From: Candidatus Aquiluna sp. UB-MaderosW2red
GTDB taxonomy: Bacteria; Actinomycetota; Actinomycetes; Actinomycetales; Microbacteriaceae
Direction: 5' to 3'
Assembly (NCBI RefSeq): GCF_900100865.1
Contig: NZ_LT627734.1
Span: forward strand, 186,001-250,000
DNA length: 64,000 bases
Under the pieces are notes generated by a model. The model had not been told where the DNA came from and did not search any database. It was given only the letters and a program-made list of their open reading frames with translations. A program made the translations under genes and the position numbers. This document shows positions 42,885-51,266 of this stretch, in pieces (positions within the stretch are counted from its first letter, which is position 1; each line of letters begins with the position of its first letter).

Positions 42885-44523
42885 TCTGAACCCCTCGGTG
42901 ACCCGAAGCTCCCTGGTGATGGCCTCTGGCACCATTGTGTCGCGAATTCTCGGCTTTCTAAGAGCGGTCCTGTTGGCTGCTGCGATCGGTGTAACAACCG
43001 ATGCCGCAGATGCCTTCGGAGTAGCTAACCAGCTTCCGAATAACGTTTACGCGATTATCGTCGGTGGAGTTTTGAACGCTGTTTTGGTGCCACAGCTAGT
43101 CAGGGCCCGATCCCAGGCCGATGGTGGCAAGGGGTACGTTGATCGCTTTGTGACCCTGGCAATCACGGTTTTCTTTGCAGTAACGGTTATCTTCACCCTC
43201 GCAGCACCGCTTTTGGTTCAGCTCTACACCTCGGGTTGGACCCAAGATCAACTAGCACTGGCAACTGCCTTCGCCTACTGGTGTTTGCCGCAGTTATTTT
43301 TTTATGGCTTGTATTCCATTCTTGGCGAAGTGCTCAACTCGAGAAGCGCCTTTGGTCCATTTATGTGGGCACCGGTTCTTAATAACCTGGTTTCAATAGC
43401 CGGCCTCGTGGCCTTCATATTGATCTTTGGGGCCGATCCAACGGGCCAGCGGATGGCTCAACTGTGGGGTGCCGACAGAATTTCACTCTTGGCAGGCAGC
43501 GCTACGGTGGGAGTAGCCGCTCAAGCTTTGATTTTGCTGTTTTTCTGGAAGCGAATTGGGCTGACCCTGCGGCTGAATTTTAAGTGGCGCGGTTTTGGCT
43601 TGGGCCCAGCCATGAAGGCAGCATCTTGGTCGCTAGCGATGGTCTTGGTTACTCAAATCGGCGGCGTGGTTCAGACGATGGTGGCTTCCACAGCGGTAGC
43701 CGGAAGGTCTCCGGGGGCTCCCGCAGTGGCATCGGTCGCAGCTGCGGCAATAGCCTGGTTGATTTTTATGTTGCCGCACTCGGTGGTGACCGTCTCTATT
43801 GCAACGGCCTACTTCACTCGAATGTCTCAGCATGCCGCCGCTGGACGCCTGGAAGAATTTAAGAAGGATTTGACCACCGGTCTAAGGGTCATTGCTTTGG
43901 TGAGCGTTATTTCATCGGCAATCCTGATCTTGGTGGCCTACCCGGTAGCAAGGGTGTTTGTGGGAGAGTACCCAGCCACGGTTGCGCTTGGCAATGTGAT
44001 TATGGCTTTGATGATTGGGCTGGTGCCATTTAGTTTTGTTTACATGATGCAGCGGGCGTTTTTTGCCCTGGAAGACACGAGAACGCCCTTCATTTTCACT
44101 TCTATTCAAATTTCCATCCACATTGCGGGCTCTTTGACCCTCGGAAGCTTGGTCGAGAAAGAGTGGCTGGTCGTGTCGATATCGCTATTGACCGCGGGAA
44201 CAATAGTTATCCAAGGCGTGATCGCCTATGCGCTTTTGAAAAAACGAATCGGTGGCCTAGCCGGCCTCGGTGTTGGCAAGGCACTGGGTGGTTTTGTGCT
44301 TGCCATGATTCCAGCAGCGGGGTTGGGGTATTTGACCCTTCAGTGGATTGGTGGAGCGGGCGCAAGGTCCTTCGCGCTGGACTCGGTTTTAAGTTCTGTT
44401 GCCTCCAGCGCCCTGGTTTCAGGAGTCACGCTGCTGAGCTATTTAGTTTTGCTGTGGGTATTCCGAGTTTCTGAATTGCGTGAGCTACAAGCGCAGTTGA
44501 GAAGTAGGTTAAAGCGGGGCTAA
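42877..44523 (+). CDS. murJ: Lipid II flippase MurJ
   Basis: Product of 548 residues with 14 hydrophobic helices of the MVF/MATE fold. N-terminal part: ASGTIVSRILGFLRAVLLAAAIG, followed by DAFGVANQLPNNVYAIIVGGVLNAVLVPQLVRA, the MurJ signature including the central cavity Arg/Asp residues. It should flip the peptidoglycan precursor lipid II outward. Mycobacterial MurJ has an extra kinase-like domain that is absent here. The ATG overlaps the previous gene by 8 bp. Confidence 0.94.
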   Translation: MSDLNPSVTRSSLVMASGTIVSRILGFLRAVLLAAAIGVTTDAADAFGVANQLPNNVYAIIVGGVLNAVLVPQLVRARSQADGGKGYVDRFVTLAITVFFAVTVIFTLAAPLLVQLYTSGWTQDQLALATAFAYWCLPQLFFYGLYSILGEVLNSRSAFGPFMWAPVLNNLVSIAGLVAFILIFGADPTGQRMAQLWGADRISLLAGSATVGVAAQALILLFFWKRIGLTLRLNFKWRGFGLGPAMKAASWSLAMVLVTQIGGVVQTMVASTAVAGRSPGAPAVASVAAAAIAWLIFMLPHSVVTVSIATAYFTRMSQHAAAGRLEEFKKDLTTGLRVIALVSVISSAILILVAYPVARVFVGEYPATVALGNVIMALMIGLVPFSFVYMMQRAFFALEDTRTPFIFTSIQISIHIAGSLTLGSLVEKEWLVVSISLLTAGTIVIQGVIAYALLKKRIGGLAGLGVGKALGGFVLAMIPAAGLGYLTLQWIGGAGARSFALDSVLSSVASSALVSGVTLLSYLVLLWVFRVSELRELQAQLRSRLKRG

Positions 44524-44555
44524 ACACAAAAACACCGCCCCAGAGAAAAAGCTTG

Positions 44556-44581
44556 GGAATTCATAGATGAGCATCTATGTT
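44556..44581 (+). promoter_or_regulatory. SigR/SigH-type promoter of trxB-trxA with palindromic spacer
   Basis: GGGAAT (core GGAAT at 44556-44560), exactly 18 bp, then GTT (44579-44581): the consensus of oxidative-stress ECF sigma factors (Streptomyces SigR, mycobacterial SigH), whose regulons include thioredoxin genes. The spacer is a perfect palindrome, CATAGATGAGCATCTATG (44562-44579), possibly a second operator. It lies 28 bp before the trxB ATG. Confidence 0.72.
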
Positions 44582-44608
44582 TGAACCCTTTGAAGATTGG
44601 ATTTAATA

Positions 44609-45526
44609 ATGCGCGAAGTCATCATTATCGGTTCCGGCCCGGCCGGCTACACCGCAGCCATATACGCAAGCCGAGCGCTGCTGAAGCCCCTCATGATCGC
44701 CTCGAGCGTTGAGCCTGGTGGCGAGCTAATGAAGACCACGGATGTGGATAACTACCCCGGTTTTCCCAATGGATTATTGGGGCCAGACCTAATGGCGGCC
44801 TTCCAAGCCCAAGCGGAGCGCTTCGGCACTGAAATTCTCTTTGACGACGTAATTGAAGTAGATCTAACCGGTGACATCAAAATAGTAAAGACCGGCAATG
44901 GCGAGACCCACCAGGCCAAGGCGGTCATTATTTCAACCGGGGCCGCCTACCGTGAGCTTGGATTGCCGAAGGAAAAGGAGCTCAGCGGGCACGGGGTTTC
45001 CTGGTGTGCCACTTGCGATGGCTTCTTCTTTAGGGATAAGACGATCGCAGTTGTTGGTGGTGGCGACTCAGCCATCGAAGAAGCCACCTTTCTCACAAAG
45101 TTTGCCTCCAAGGTCTACATGATTCACCGTCGTGATAGCTTTCGAGCCTCCAAGATCATGCAAGAAAAAGCCTTCAACAACCCAAAAATCGAAGTTATTT
45201 GGAACTCGGCAATCTCAGAGCTCAAGGGTGAGGGTTCTCTGAACGGAGTGGTTTTGGAAAACACCGAGACCGGCGCCAAGACCGACTTAGCTATCGACGG
45301 GTTATTTATTGCCATCGGAAGCGATCCACGGGTTGGCCTGATTGAAAACCAGCTAGAACTCTCTGAAGATCGCTTCATCAAGGTTGAGGGTCGCACCTCG
45401 AAAACTTCACTGCCCGGTGTCTTTGCCGCCGGCGACGTGATTGACCCGACCTATCGCCAAGCCATCACCGCAGCCGGTTCCGGCTGCGTTGCCGCCTTGG
45501 ATGCCGAGCACTACCTCTCAAACTAA
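44609..45526 (+). CDS. trxB: Thioredoxin-disulfide reductase
   Basis: Product of 305 residues from the ATG at 44609; the frame opens four codons earlier at a TTG. The FAD motif is IIGSGPAGYTAAIYASRAL (7-25), the redox pair is WCATCDG (Cys133, Cys136), the NADPH motif is VVGGGDSAIEEATFL and the late FAD contact is GVFAAGDVIDPTYRQAITAAGSGC. It reduces thioredoxin using NADPH. It is followed by trxA 15 bp later and preceded by a SigR-type promoter, so the pair should respond to disulfide stress. Confidence 0.97.
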   Translation: MREVIIIGSGPAGYTAAIYASRALLKPLMIASSVEPGGELMKTTDVDNYPGFPNGLLGPDLMAAFQAQAERFGTEILFDDVIEVDLTGDIKIVKTGNGETHQAKAVIISTGAAYRELGLPKEKELSGHGVSWCATCDGFFFRDKTIAVVGGGDSAIEEATFLTKFASKVYMIHRRDSFRASKIMQEKAFNNPKIEVIWNSAISELKGEGSLNGVVLENTETGAKTDLAIDGLFIAIGSDPRVGLIENQLELSEDRFIKVEGRTSKTSLPGVFAAGDVIDPTYRQAITAAGSGCVAALDAEHYLSN

Positions 45527-45541
45527 TTAAAGGAGCCTCAA

Positions 45542-45865
45542 ATGTCAGCAGTAGACGCAACCAGCGCAACCTTCAAGGCAGAGGTCTTGGAATCAAACCG
45601 ACCAGTAATCGTAGATTTTTGGGCACCGTGGTGTGGCCCATGCAAGATGGTCTCTCCCATCTTGGATGAAATCGCAGGCGAGTATCTGACAAAAATCAAG
45701 GTAGTCAAAGTAAACGTTGACGAAGAACCAGATCTTGCCATGGAATATAAAGTCACCGGAATTCCATTACTTGGGGTCTTCCACGAGGGTAAATTGGTGA
45801 AGCAGCTTGTCGGTGCAAGGCCCAAAGCGGCAATTATTTCAGAACTCAGTGAATTTCTGGGCTAA
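45542..45865 (+). CDS. trxA: Thioredoxin
   Basis: Product of 107 residues with the canonical active site WAPWCGPCKMVSP (Cys31, Cys34) and the cis-proline segment VTGIPLLGVFHEGK. It is a general cytoplasmic disulfide reductant for ribonucleotide reductase and peroxiredoxins. It is encoded 15 bp after its reductase trxB, with a ribosome site AAAGGAG. A GGGCTAAAGCCC hairpin overlaps its stop codon and may act in termination or mRNA stability. Confidence 0.97.
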   Translation: MSAVDATSATFKAEVLESNRPVIVDFWAPWCGPCKMVSPILDEIAGEYLTKIKVVKVNVDEEPDLAMEYKVTGIPLLGVFHEGKLVKQLVGARPKAAIISELSEFLG

Positions 45866-45932
45866 AGCCCTGCAACATTGGGCTCTAGTCCCTTCAGCCA
45901 AGTAAACTTACGAAAAAACTTGGAGATTGCAA

Positions 45933-47192
45933 ATGCCACAGACGCGTTCGGGAAGTGTTACTAACTTCGATGCATGGAAACATGCCTACGCATCTCGAGC
46001 GGCAAATCTTTCAGTTTCCGAGGTGAGGGCACTCTTTGCTGTCGTTTCCAGACCAGAGGTAGTTTCTCTTGCCGGCGGGATGCCGGATGTGTCGGCGCTA
46101 GACAGTGACCTCATCGAAAAAGCCTTCCTCTCAATGATGGCTTCCAAAAAGAACTATGCCCTGCAGTATGGCGGGGGGCAGGGTGATCTTCGGCTTCGCG
46201 AGCAAATCCAGGAGATTATGGCCTTGGACGGGGTTCATGGTTCAGTGGAGGACATAACTATCACAACGGGCTCTCAGCACGGTTTAGAGCTAGTAGCAGA
46301 CCTTTTCCTAGATGCTGGTGACGTAGTTCTAGTTGAAGCCCCCTCCTATGTTGGTGCAGTGGGAATATTCCGGCATAAAGAAGCCCACATTGAGCATGTT
46401 TTTACCGATGAGCAAGGAATTTCGCCGGAGGCTTTGGTCGAAGCCGCCGATCGGCTCAGGGCCGAGGGTAAAAAAATCAAGCTGCTCTATGTGGTGCCAA
46501 ACTTTGCCAACCCATCCGGAGTAACACTTTCTGCTGAACGCCGAGCCAGAGTGCTGGAAATCTGCAAAGAGCGCGGGATTTTGATTGTGGAAGATAATCC
46601 CTACGGACTTTTGTACTTTGACCAAAAACCCCCGGCCGCCATCGCATCGCTTGATAGTGAAAATGTGGTTTACCTAGGGAGCTTCTCGAAAATCTTGTCG
46701 CCGGGACTCAGGGTTGGCTACGTGCTAGCCCCGCCAGCGATTCGGGAAAAGCTAGTGCTAGCAAATGAGTCGGCCATTCTGTCACCCGCCAGCTTCGCCC
46801 AGATGTTAGTGAGCGAGTATCTTTCGATTTCGGACTGGCAGGGGCAAATTGAAACTTTTCGCCAGCTTTATAAAACCAAGCGCGATGCAGCGCTAGAAGC
46901 ATTAACGCAGTATTTGCCTCGCATAGAAACCACGGTGCCAGCCGGTGGATTCTTTTTGTGGCTCACGCTGCCCGAAGGGCTAAACAGCAAAGAAATGCTT
47001 CCATTGGCGGTGAATGAGCTTGTTGCGTACACCCCGGGCACGGCCTTTTATGGGGACGGCCGGGGAGCAAACAATATCAGGGTCTGCTTCAGCCACCCGA
47101 GCGCCGAGAATGTTAAAGTTGGCATCAAAAGACTCTCGAATGTTGTGAACTTGCAGTTGGATCTGCTCGATACCTTCAGTTCAAAGGACTAA
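45933..47192 (+). CDS. PLP-dependent aminotransferase, 2-aminoadipate/LysN type
   Basis: Product of 419 residues from the ATG at 45933, with GGAGA 6 bp before it. Fold-type I class I/II aminotransferase: SLAGGMPDVSAL, TTGSQHGLELVADLF, YVVPNFANPSGVTLS, DNPYGLLYFD and the PLP lysine in LGSFSKILSPGLRVGYV. The segment after the N-terminus (AANLSVSEVRALFAVVSRPEVVSLAGG) is typical of LysN and MocR-type catalytic domains but there is no DNA-binding domain. It transfers amino groups between amino and 2-oxo acids; the physiological pair is unknown. It is followed 2 bp later by ddl. Confidence 0.9.
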   Translation: MPQTRSGSVTNFDAWKHAYASRAANLSVSEVRALFAVVSRPEVVSLAGGMPDVSALDSDLIEKAFLSMMASKKNYALQYGGGQGDLRLREQIQEIMALDGVHGSVEDITITTGSQHGLELVADLFLDAGDVVLVEAPSYVGAVGIFRHKEAHIEHVFTDEQGISPEALVEAADRLRAEGKKIKLLYVVPNFANPSGVTLSAERRARVLEICKERGILIVEDNPYGLLYFDQKPPAAIASLDSENVVYLGSFSKILSPGLRVGYVLAPPAIREKLVLANESAILSPASFAQMLVSEYLSISDWQGQIETFRQLYKTKRDAALEALTQYLPRIETTVPAGGFFLWLTLPEGLNSKEMLPLAVNELVAYTPGTAFYGDGRGANNIRVCFSHPSAENVKVGIKRLSNVVNLQLDLLDTFSSKD

Positions 47193-47194
47193 CT

Positions 47195-48136
47195 ATGGTT
47201 CCTCATGTTTTAGTGCTTGCCGGAGGCATCTCCCACGAGCGTGACGTTTCGATGAAATCTGGTCGCCGGGTCGCCGATGCCCTTATCGATGCGGGCGCCC
47301 GCGTGGAACTGCGTGAGCCAGATGCCGAGCTAATCGGACACCTAATGGCGGATCGGCCAGATTTGGTTTGGTCAACACTGCACGGGACAGTGGGTGAAGA
47401 CGGCTCACTGCAAGACCTCTTGCACCTAGCAAATATCCCCTTCATCGGCTCTTCCGCAGAATCAGCCCGACTCGCTTGGAATAAGCCAATTGCGAAGACG
47501 TTGGTCAAAAGACGGGGAATCGAGACCCCGCAATCAATTACTCTGCCAAAATCGACTTTTAGAGAGCTCAACGCGGAGGCAGTTTTGGCCCTGGTGGCAA
47601 CCGAATTGAGGTTTCCCCTAATAGTCAAACCGGCCCAGGGTGGTTCTGCCCAGGGAGTGACCAAGGTAACAAAAGCTTCGGATTTTGCCAAGGCAATGGT
47701 GGACGCTTTTGTTTACTGCGATGAGGTCCTCATTGAAAGTTTCGTAGCGGGAACGGAGCTTGCAATCAGCGTGGTTGATTTAGGGCAAGGACCCAGAGCC
47801 CTTCCAGCGATTGAGGTGGAGCCGCTAAGCGGTGAGTTTGGATATAGTGAGCGGTATACCCCAGGGGAGAGCAACTATTACGTTCCCGCAAGGCTCAGCC
47901 AACTCGAGTTACAAAAAGCCGGTGAGGCTGCCGTTGCCGCCTTTGAAGCGTTGGGACTTAGAAACCTTAGTCGAGTGGATTTTATAGTTGATAAGTCTGG
48001 AACCCCTTGGTTCCTAGAGGCCAATGTCACCCCGGGCATGACCGAGACTTCACTTTTCCCACAAGCCATAATCGCCGATGGGCAAAAGCTCTCGGATGCC
48101 TATTTGGCCCTAGCACTAAGCGCTATTAGTCCCTAG
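47195..48136 (+). CDS. ddl: D-alanine--D-alanine ligase
   Basis: Product of 313 residues, short for the family. ATP-grasp fold: VLAGGISHERDVSMKSG at the N-terminus with the conserved Glu, STLHGTVGEDGSLQDLL, FPLIVKPAQGGSAQGV (phosphate loop), and the metal site FLEANVTPGMTETS. It makes the D-Ala-D-Ala dipeptide of peptidoglycan. It is encoded directly after an aminotransferase gene, which could supply or recycle alanine, although that is inference. Its 3' end overlaps the convergent parB by 11 bp. Confidence 0.94.
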   Translation: MVPHVLVLAGGISHERDVSMKSGRRVADALIDAGARVELREPDAELIGHLMADRPDLVWSTLHGTVGEDGSLQDLLHLANIPFIGSSAESARLAWNKPIAKTLVKRRGIETPQSITLPKSTFRELNAEAVLALVATELRFPLIVKPAQGGSAQGVTKVTKASDFAKAMVDAFVYCDEVLIESFVAGTELAISVVDLGQGPRALPAIEVEPLSGEFGYSERYTPGESNYYVPARLSQLELQKAGEAAVAAFEALGLRNLSRVDFIVDKSGTPWFLEANVTPGMTETSLFPQAIIADGQKLSDAYLALALSAISP

Positions 48137-49061
48137 CTGCGCCTTTTTGGATATCTTCAACAATCCTTCGAAGATCGGCAATGTTGCCAAATTCAATCAC
48201 CAGCTGACCCTTTTTGCGACCAATCTGAATCTTCACAACCGTGTTCAGGGTTTCCGAGAGGCCTTCTGCCATCTCCTTGAGCATGTCGGTGCGGCCGCCC
48301 GGGATGATTTTGCCCCGCTTAGGGATTATTTTTACCCCTCCCACTAGTTCCTCTAGCCCGCGCACCGAAATGCCCTCACGGACCGTCCTGTCGGCTAAGA
48401 GGCGCATCGTCGCCTCATCGGGGGCTCCCAGCAAGGCCCTGGCATGACCGGCGCTCAGAACACCGGCGGCTACTTTGGATTGCACATCAAGTGGCAACCT
48501 CAAAAGCCGCAATGTGTTTGTGATCTGCGGTCTTGATCTTCCAAGTCGATCTGCTAGTTGCTCCTGAGTGGACCCAAAGTCTTCCAAAAGTTGCTTATAA
48601 GCGGAAGCCTCTTCTAGCGGGTTTAGGTTCGCCCTGTGCAAGTTCTCCAGCAGTGCGTCTCGCAGCATGTTCTCATCGGCTGTGTCGCGCACAACCGCCG
48701 GAATGGTCGCGAGCCCGGCCTCGATTGACGCCCTGAGCCGACGCTCACCCATGATTAGCTCGAAAGCATCACCCTTGGGTCGAACCACGATTGGCTGCAA
48801 TACACCAAATTCTTTGATTGAGTGCACCAACTCGGCAAAGGCCTCAGATTCAAAAATGCTCCGGGGTTGTTGAGGGTTGGGAGAAATGGTCTTGGGATCT
48901 AGCTGGGCTAGCCTGGCCCCCGGCACTTCGACCAAGGCTGGTGCGGCAGATGCAACAGTGGAGCTAAAAAATACGTCTACGGCGTCACGATCTCCGCCTG
49001 GGATCAGGGAGCCGATACCTCGACCCAAGCCACCTCGACGCTCCGCTTTTTTTTCACTCAT
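48126..49061 (-). CDS. parB: Chromosome partitioning protein ParB
   Basis: Product of 311 residues. The N-terminal ERRGGLGRGIGSLIPG is the ParA-interacting segment. The CTPase/ParB domain carries ERRLRASIEAGLATIPAVVRD (GERRxR motif). The central helix-turn-helix (TQEQLADRLGRSRPQITNTLRLLRLP) binds parS, and the C-terminal dimerisation domain ends IADLRRIVEDIQKG. Two perfect parS sites lie 0.9 and 1.7 kb upstream. Its ATG overlaps the parA stop by 4 bp. Confidence 0.97.
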   Translation of the reverse strand: MSEKKAERRGGLGRGIGSLIPGGDRDAVDVFFSSTVASAAPALVEVPGARLAQLDPKTISPNPQQPRSIFESEAFAELVHSIKEFGVLQPIVVRPKGDAFELIMGERRLRASIEAGLATIPAVVRDTADENMLRDALLENLHRANLNPLEEASAYKQLLEDFGSTQEQLADRLGRSRPQITNTLRLLRLPLDVQSKVAAGVLSAGHARALLGAPDEATMRLLADRTVREGISVRGLEELVGGVKIIPKRGKIIPGGRTDMLKEMAEGLSETLNTVVKIQIGRKKGQLVIEFGNIADLRRIVEDIQKGAARD

Positions 49062-49942
49062 TCTTCGCTACCTCGCTGCGCTAATTCGATTGCGGCCTCT
49101 TGATAGGCGAGAGAGCCGATGTTCTTTGGGTCATAACTTATTGCAGTTTGGCCAAAACTCGGTGCTTCCGAAAGCCGCACCGATCTTGGGATTGTGGCAT
49201 TTAGGGTTTCTGCTGGGAAAAATTTACGGACCTCAGCTGCCACATCGGTGCTCAGGTTGGTTCGATTATCAAACATAGTTAGCAAGATGCCCCCCACCAT
49301 AAGAGTCGGGTTCAGGGCTCTTTTCACGCGCTCGATGTTCGACATCAGCTGGGTTACACCCTCAAGCGCGTAGTACTCGCATTGAATTGGAACTAACACC
49401 TCGGTGGCAGCACACAGCGCGTTTATGGTGAGAAGCCCAAGGCTTGGCGGCGAATCGATAAAAACAAAGTCCAACCTTGGGTTCTGCGAATCTAAATATT
49501 CTTGAAGCTTAAGCTTCAAAACCTGCTCGCGATTATCAAACGAAACCATCTCGATCTCAGCGCCGGCAAGATTTATGGTGGCAGGCAGGCAGAAGAGGTT
49601 TTGGTGCTCCGGGCTTTGAACCACCGCCTCCGCCATCTCGATACCGTCTACCAAAACTTCAAAGCTGCCCCGAACCGAGTTGTGGTGCTCAACACCCAGT
49701 GCTGTTGAGGCATTGCCCTGTGGGTCAAGATCGATTACCAGGACTCGCATACCCTTTCTCGCCAAAGCAGATGCCAGGTTCACCGCGCTGGTTGTTTTAC
49801 CGACGCCACCCTTTTGGTTTGAAATGGTGATCACCCTAGTTTTGGCCGGTGCAAAAAGCTCAGTCTCAGCTACACGCTTAGCTCGCTCGATGGTCTGGGT
49901 CATCTCTCGCAACAGCGGAGTGTTCGGCATGTTATTCATCAT
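49058..49942 (-). CDS. parA: Chromosome partitioning ATPase ParA
   Basis: Product of 294 residues from the ATG at 49942, which overlaps the stop of the small upstream frame (TGATG); ATG codons at 49939 and 49930 are alternatives. Deviant Walker A ISNQKGGVGKTTSAVN, the A' motif in LVIDLDPQGNAST and Walker B in VFIDSPPSLGLLTINAL identify a Soj-type ParA. The N-terminal 35 residues precede the fold and may be DNA- or membrane-associated. It binds nucleoid DNA in the ATP form and pulls ParB-parS complexes. Confidence 0.96.
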   Translation of the reverse strand: MMNNMPNTPLLREMTQTIERAKRVAETELFAPAKTRVITISNQKGGVGKTTSAVNLASALARKGMRVLVIDLDPQGNASTALGVEHHNSVRGSFEVLVDGIEMAEAVVQSPEHQNLFCLPATINLAGAEIEMVSFDNREQVLKLKLQEYLDSQNPRLDFVFIDSPPSLGLLTINALCAATEVLVPIQCEYYALEGVTQLMSNIERVKRALNPTLMVGGILLTMFDNRTNLSTDVAAEVRKFFPAETLNATIPRSVRLSEAPSFGQTAISYDPKNIGSLAYQEAAIELAQRGSEE

Positions 49943-50130
49943 CAAGCGTTGGCTCCGGACAATGTTTCACGTGAAACATTCACGATATTTTTACTATCTA
50001 AGCCCTGCCACCCAGTCGGAGTAGGGCTTTGCTCTAGGCGATTATTCGGGAACCCAAGGGTGGGTGAAACACTCTTCGAAACCTGCGCCGTGTTTTCAGC
50101 TGATTGATCAGTCACATTTTCTCCAATCAT
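49942..50130 (-). CDS. Small frame coupled between rsmG and parA, containing a parS site
   Basis: Possible 62-residue protein, Ser/Thr/Asn/Pro-rich with no recognisable fold. Its ATG overlaps the rsmG stop and its stop overlaps the parA ATG (TGATG), so coupling exists at both ends. The first parS (49963-49978) lies inside it and is translated as part of NVSRET. It may be a real linker peptide, or a frame left open by chance that simply carries ribosomes into parA. Low-complexity composition weakens the coding case. Confidence 0.35.
   Translation of the reverse strand: MIGENVTDQSAENTAQVSKSVSPTLGFPNNRLEQSPTPTGWQGLDSKNIVNVSRETLSGANA
49963..49978. promoter_or_regulatory. parS centromere site 1
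   Basis: Perfect 16-bp palindrome TGTTTCACGTGAAACA, the universal ParB binding site, 20 bp upstream of the parA start and 4.7 kb from the dnaA-dnaN origin. ParB loads here and spreads to form the partition complex. Confidence 0.97.
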
Positions 50131-50768
50131 TGCAACCTAAGTCTTACTACCGTGGCGGTTTCGGGTGCTCTACCAAGGCCAAGCGTAATGATTTCTGGCT
50201 CGCCATAACCAAGTTTTTTGAGTCCTGGTGTGGCTTCCTCAATTTCAACCAAAGCCCTAGAGCCCTTCATGGCCAAGACGGTTTTGAGCTCAGAACCCCT
50301 TAGGAGTGGGGTCAAAAGCTTTAGCAACTTGTCCAAAGCAGCTACCGCTCTGGCGGTGACGATGTCAAAATCCGTCCTCTCCACATCTTCAGCGCGCATC
50401 CGAACCACATCGATATTGCTCAGGCCCAAGTCTCGAACCACATCGATTAGCCAGTTGGCCCTGCGCTCCATGGGCTCAATAAGGGTGAAGTGAGAGTTTG
50501 GACTGGCTATGGCCATGGGAATACCGGGCAGCCCCGCACCAGAACCTACATCAGCGACTGTTGCGCCCTCCGGAACGAGCTCGGCTAACAGAGCGCCGTT
50601 GATTACGTGCCGGCTCCAAATCTTGGCCAGCTCGCGAGGACCCAAAAGGCCAAAAGTGTCAGAGTCTTGAGCGAGGCGCTCCGTATAAGCCCGGGCTAAA
50701 TCGATTCGGTCTTCAAAAAGGACGGCGGCGAAGATTGGCTCAATCTCAAATTGCTCGTCATCTGACAT
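50127..50768 (-). CDS. rsmG: 16S rRNA (guanine-527-N7)-methyltransferase RsmG
   Basis: Product of 213 residues. The S-adenosylmethionine motif is VADVGSGAGLPGIPMAIASP, preceded by the family-specific LAKIWSRHVINGALL and followed by LIEPMERRANWL and ARAVAALDKLLKLLTPLL. It methylates G527 of 16S rRNA; loss gives low-level streptomycin resistance in other bacteria. It sits between the two parS sites in the standard jag-rsmG-parA order. Confidence 0.96.
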   Translation of the reverse strand: MSDDEQFEIEPIFAAVLFEDRIDLARAYTERLAQDSDTFGLLGPRELAKIWSRHVINGALLAELVPEGATVADVGSGAGLPGIPMAIASPNSHFTLIEPMERRANWLIDVVRDLGLSNIDVVRMRAEDVERTDFDIVTARAVAALDKLLKLLTPLLRGSELKTVLAMKGSRALVEIEEATPGLKKLGYGEPEIITLGLGRAPETATVVRLRLQ

Positions 50769-50782
50769 TTTGTGGCCCCTAA

Positions 50783-50798
50783 TGTTTCACGTGAAACA
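50783..50798. promoter_or_regulatory. parS centromere site 2
   Basis: Second perfect TGTTTCACGTGAAACA, in the 30-bp gap between jag and rsmG, 820 bp from site 1. The two sites are identical, including flanking AA and TT. Confidence 0.97.
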
Positions 50799-51266
50799 TT
50801 AGGCCTTTCGAACGACTATGTGACGTTCCTTGCCAGCGCCCTCAGATTCCGAGATGAATCCCGCCTCGGACACCATATCGTGCACGAGCTTGCGATCGTA
50901 GGAGGACATTGGCTTGAGGTGCTGTTCCTTATCGGACTCTTCAAGCTTTGCGATGGTGCGGTCTACCAGCTGCTTGAGTTGTTCGGTCTTTTTTGCCCTA
51001 GACCCGCCAACATCAAGAATTAGTCGACTCATTTGACCAGTTTTGGTTTGGACCGCAATTCTGGTGAGTTCTTGAAGCGCATCTACCGTGTTGGGGTCGG
51101 AGATTCTGCTCAGATTCGAATCTCCTTCGCTCGAAACGCTCAGGTAAACGCGCTCCTGCCTAAACTCAATCTCCAGGTCACCATCGAGGTCTGCAGAATC
51201 CAGAAACTCTTCAATGAAATCAGCGGCGATTTCGCCCTCTTGCTCTAGTTCTTGCTCAGTTGTCAT
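50799..51266 (-). CDS. jag: Jag/KhpB RNA-binding protein (KH and R3H domains)
   Basis: Product of 155 residues. The KH domain (about 15-85) is followed by an R3H domain (MSRLILDVGGSRAKKTEQLK, MSSYDRKLVHDMVSEAG, ending SEGAGKERHIVVRKA). The N-terminal Jag-N domain of Firmicutes is absent, as usual in Actinobacteria. KhpB binds small RNAs and mRNAs and affects cell division in streptococci. It is encoded directly after yidC with no intergenic bases. Confidence 0.95.
   Translation of the reverse strand: MTTEQELEQEGEIAADFIEEFLDSADLDGDLEIEFRQERVYLSVSSEGDSNLSRISDPNTVDALQELTRIAVQTKTGQMSRLILDVGGSRAKKTEQLKQLVDRTIAKLEESDKEQHLKPMSSYDRKLVHDMVSEAGFISESEGAGKERHIVVRKA

Noticed and set aside
47203-47691. 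162-residue frame antisense to ddl
   Set aside because: Low-complexity Ser/Arg/Pro composition and full overlap with ddl, which has intact ATP-grasp motifs.
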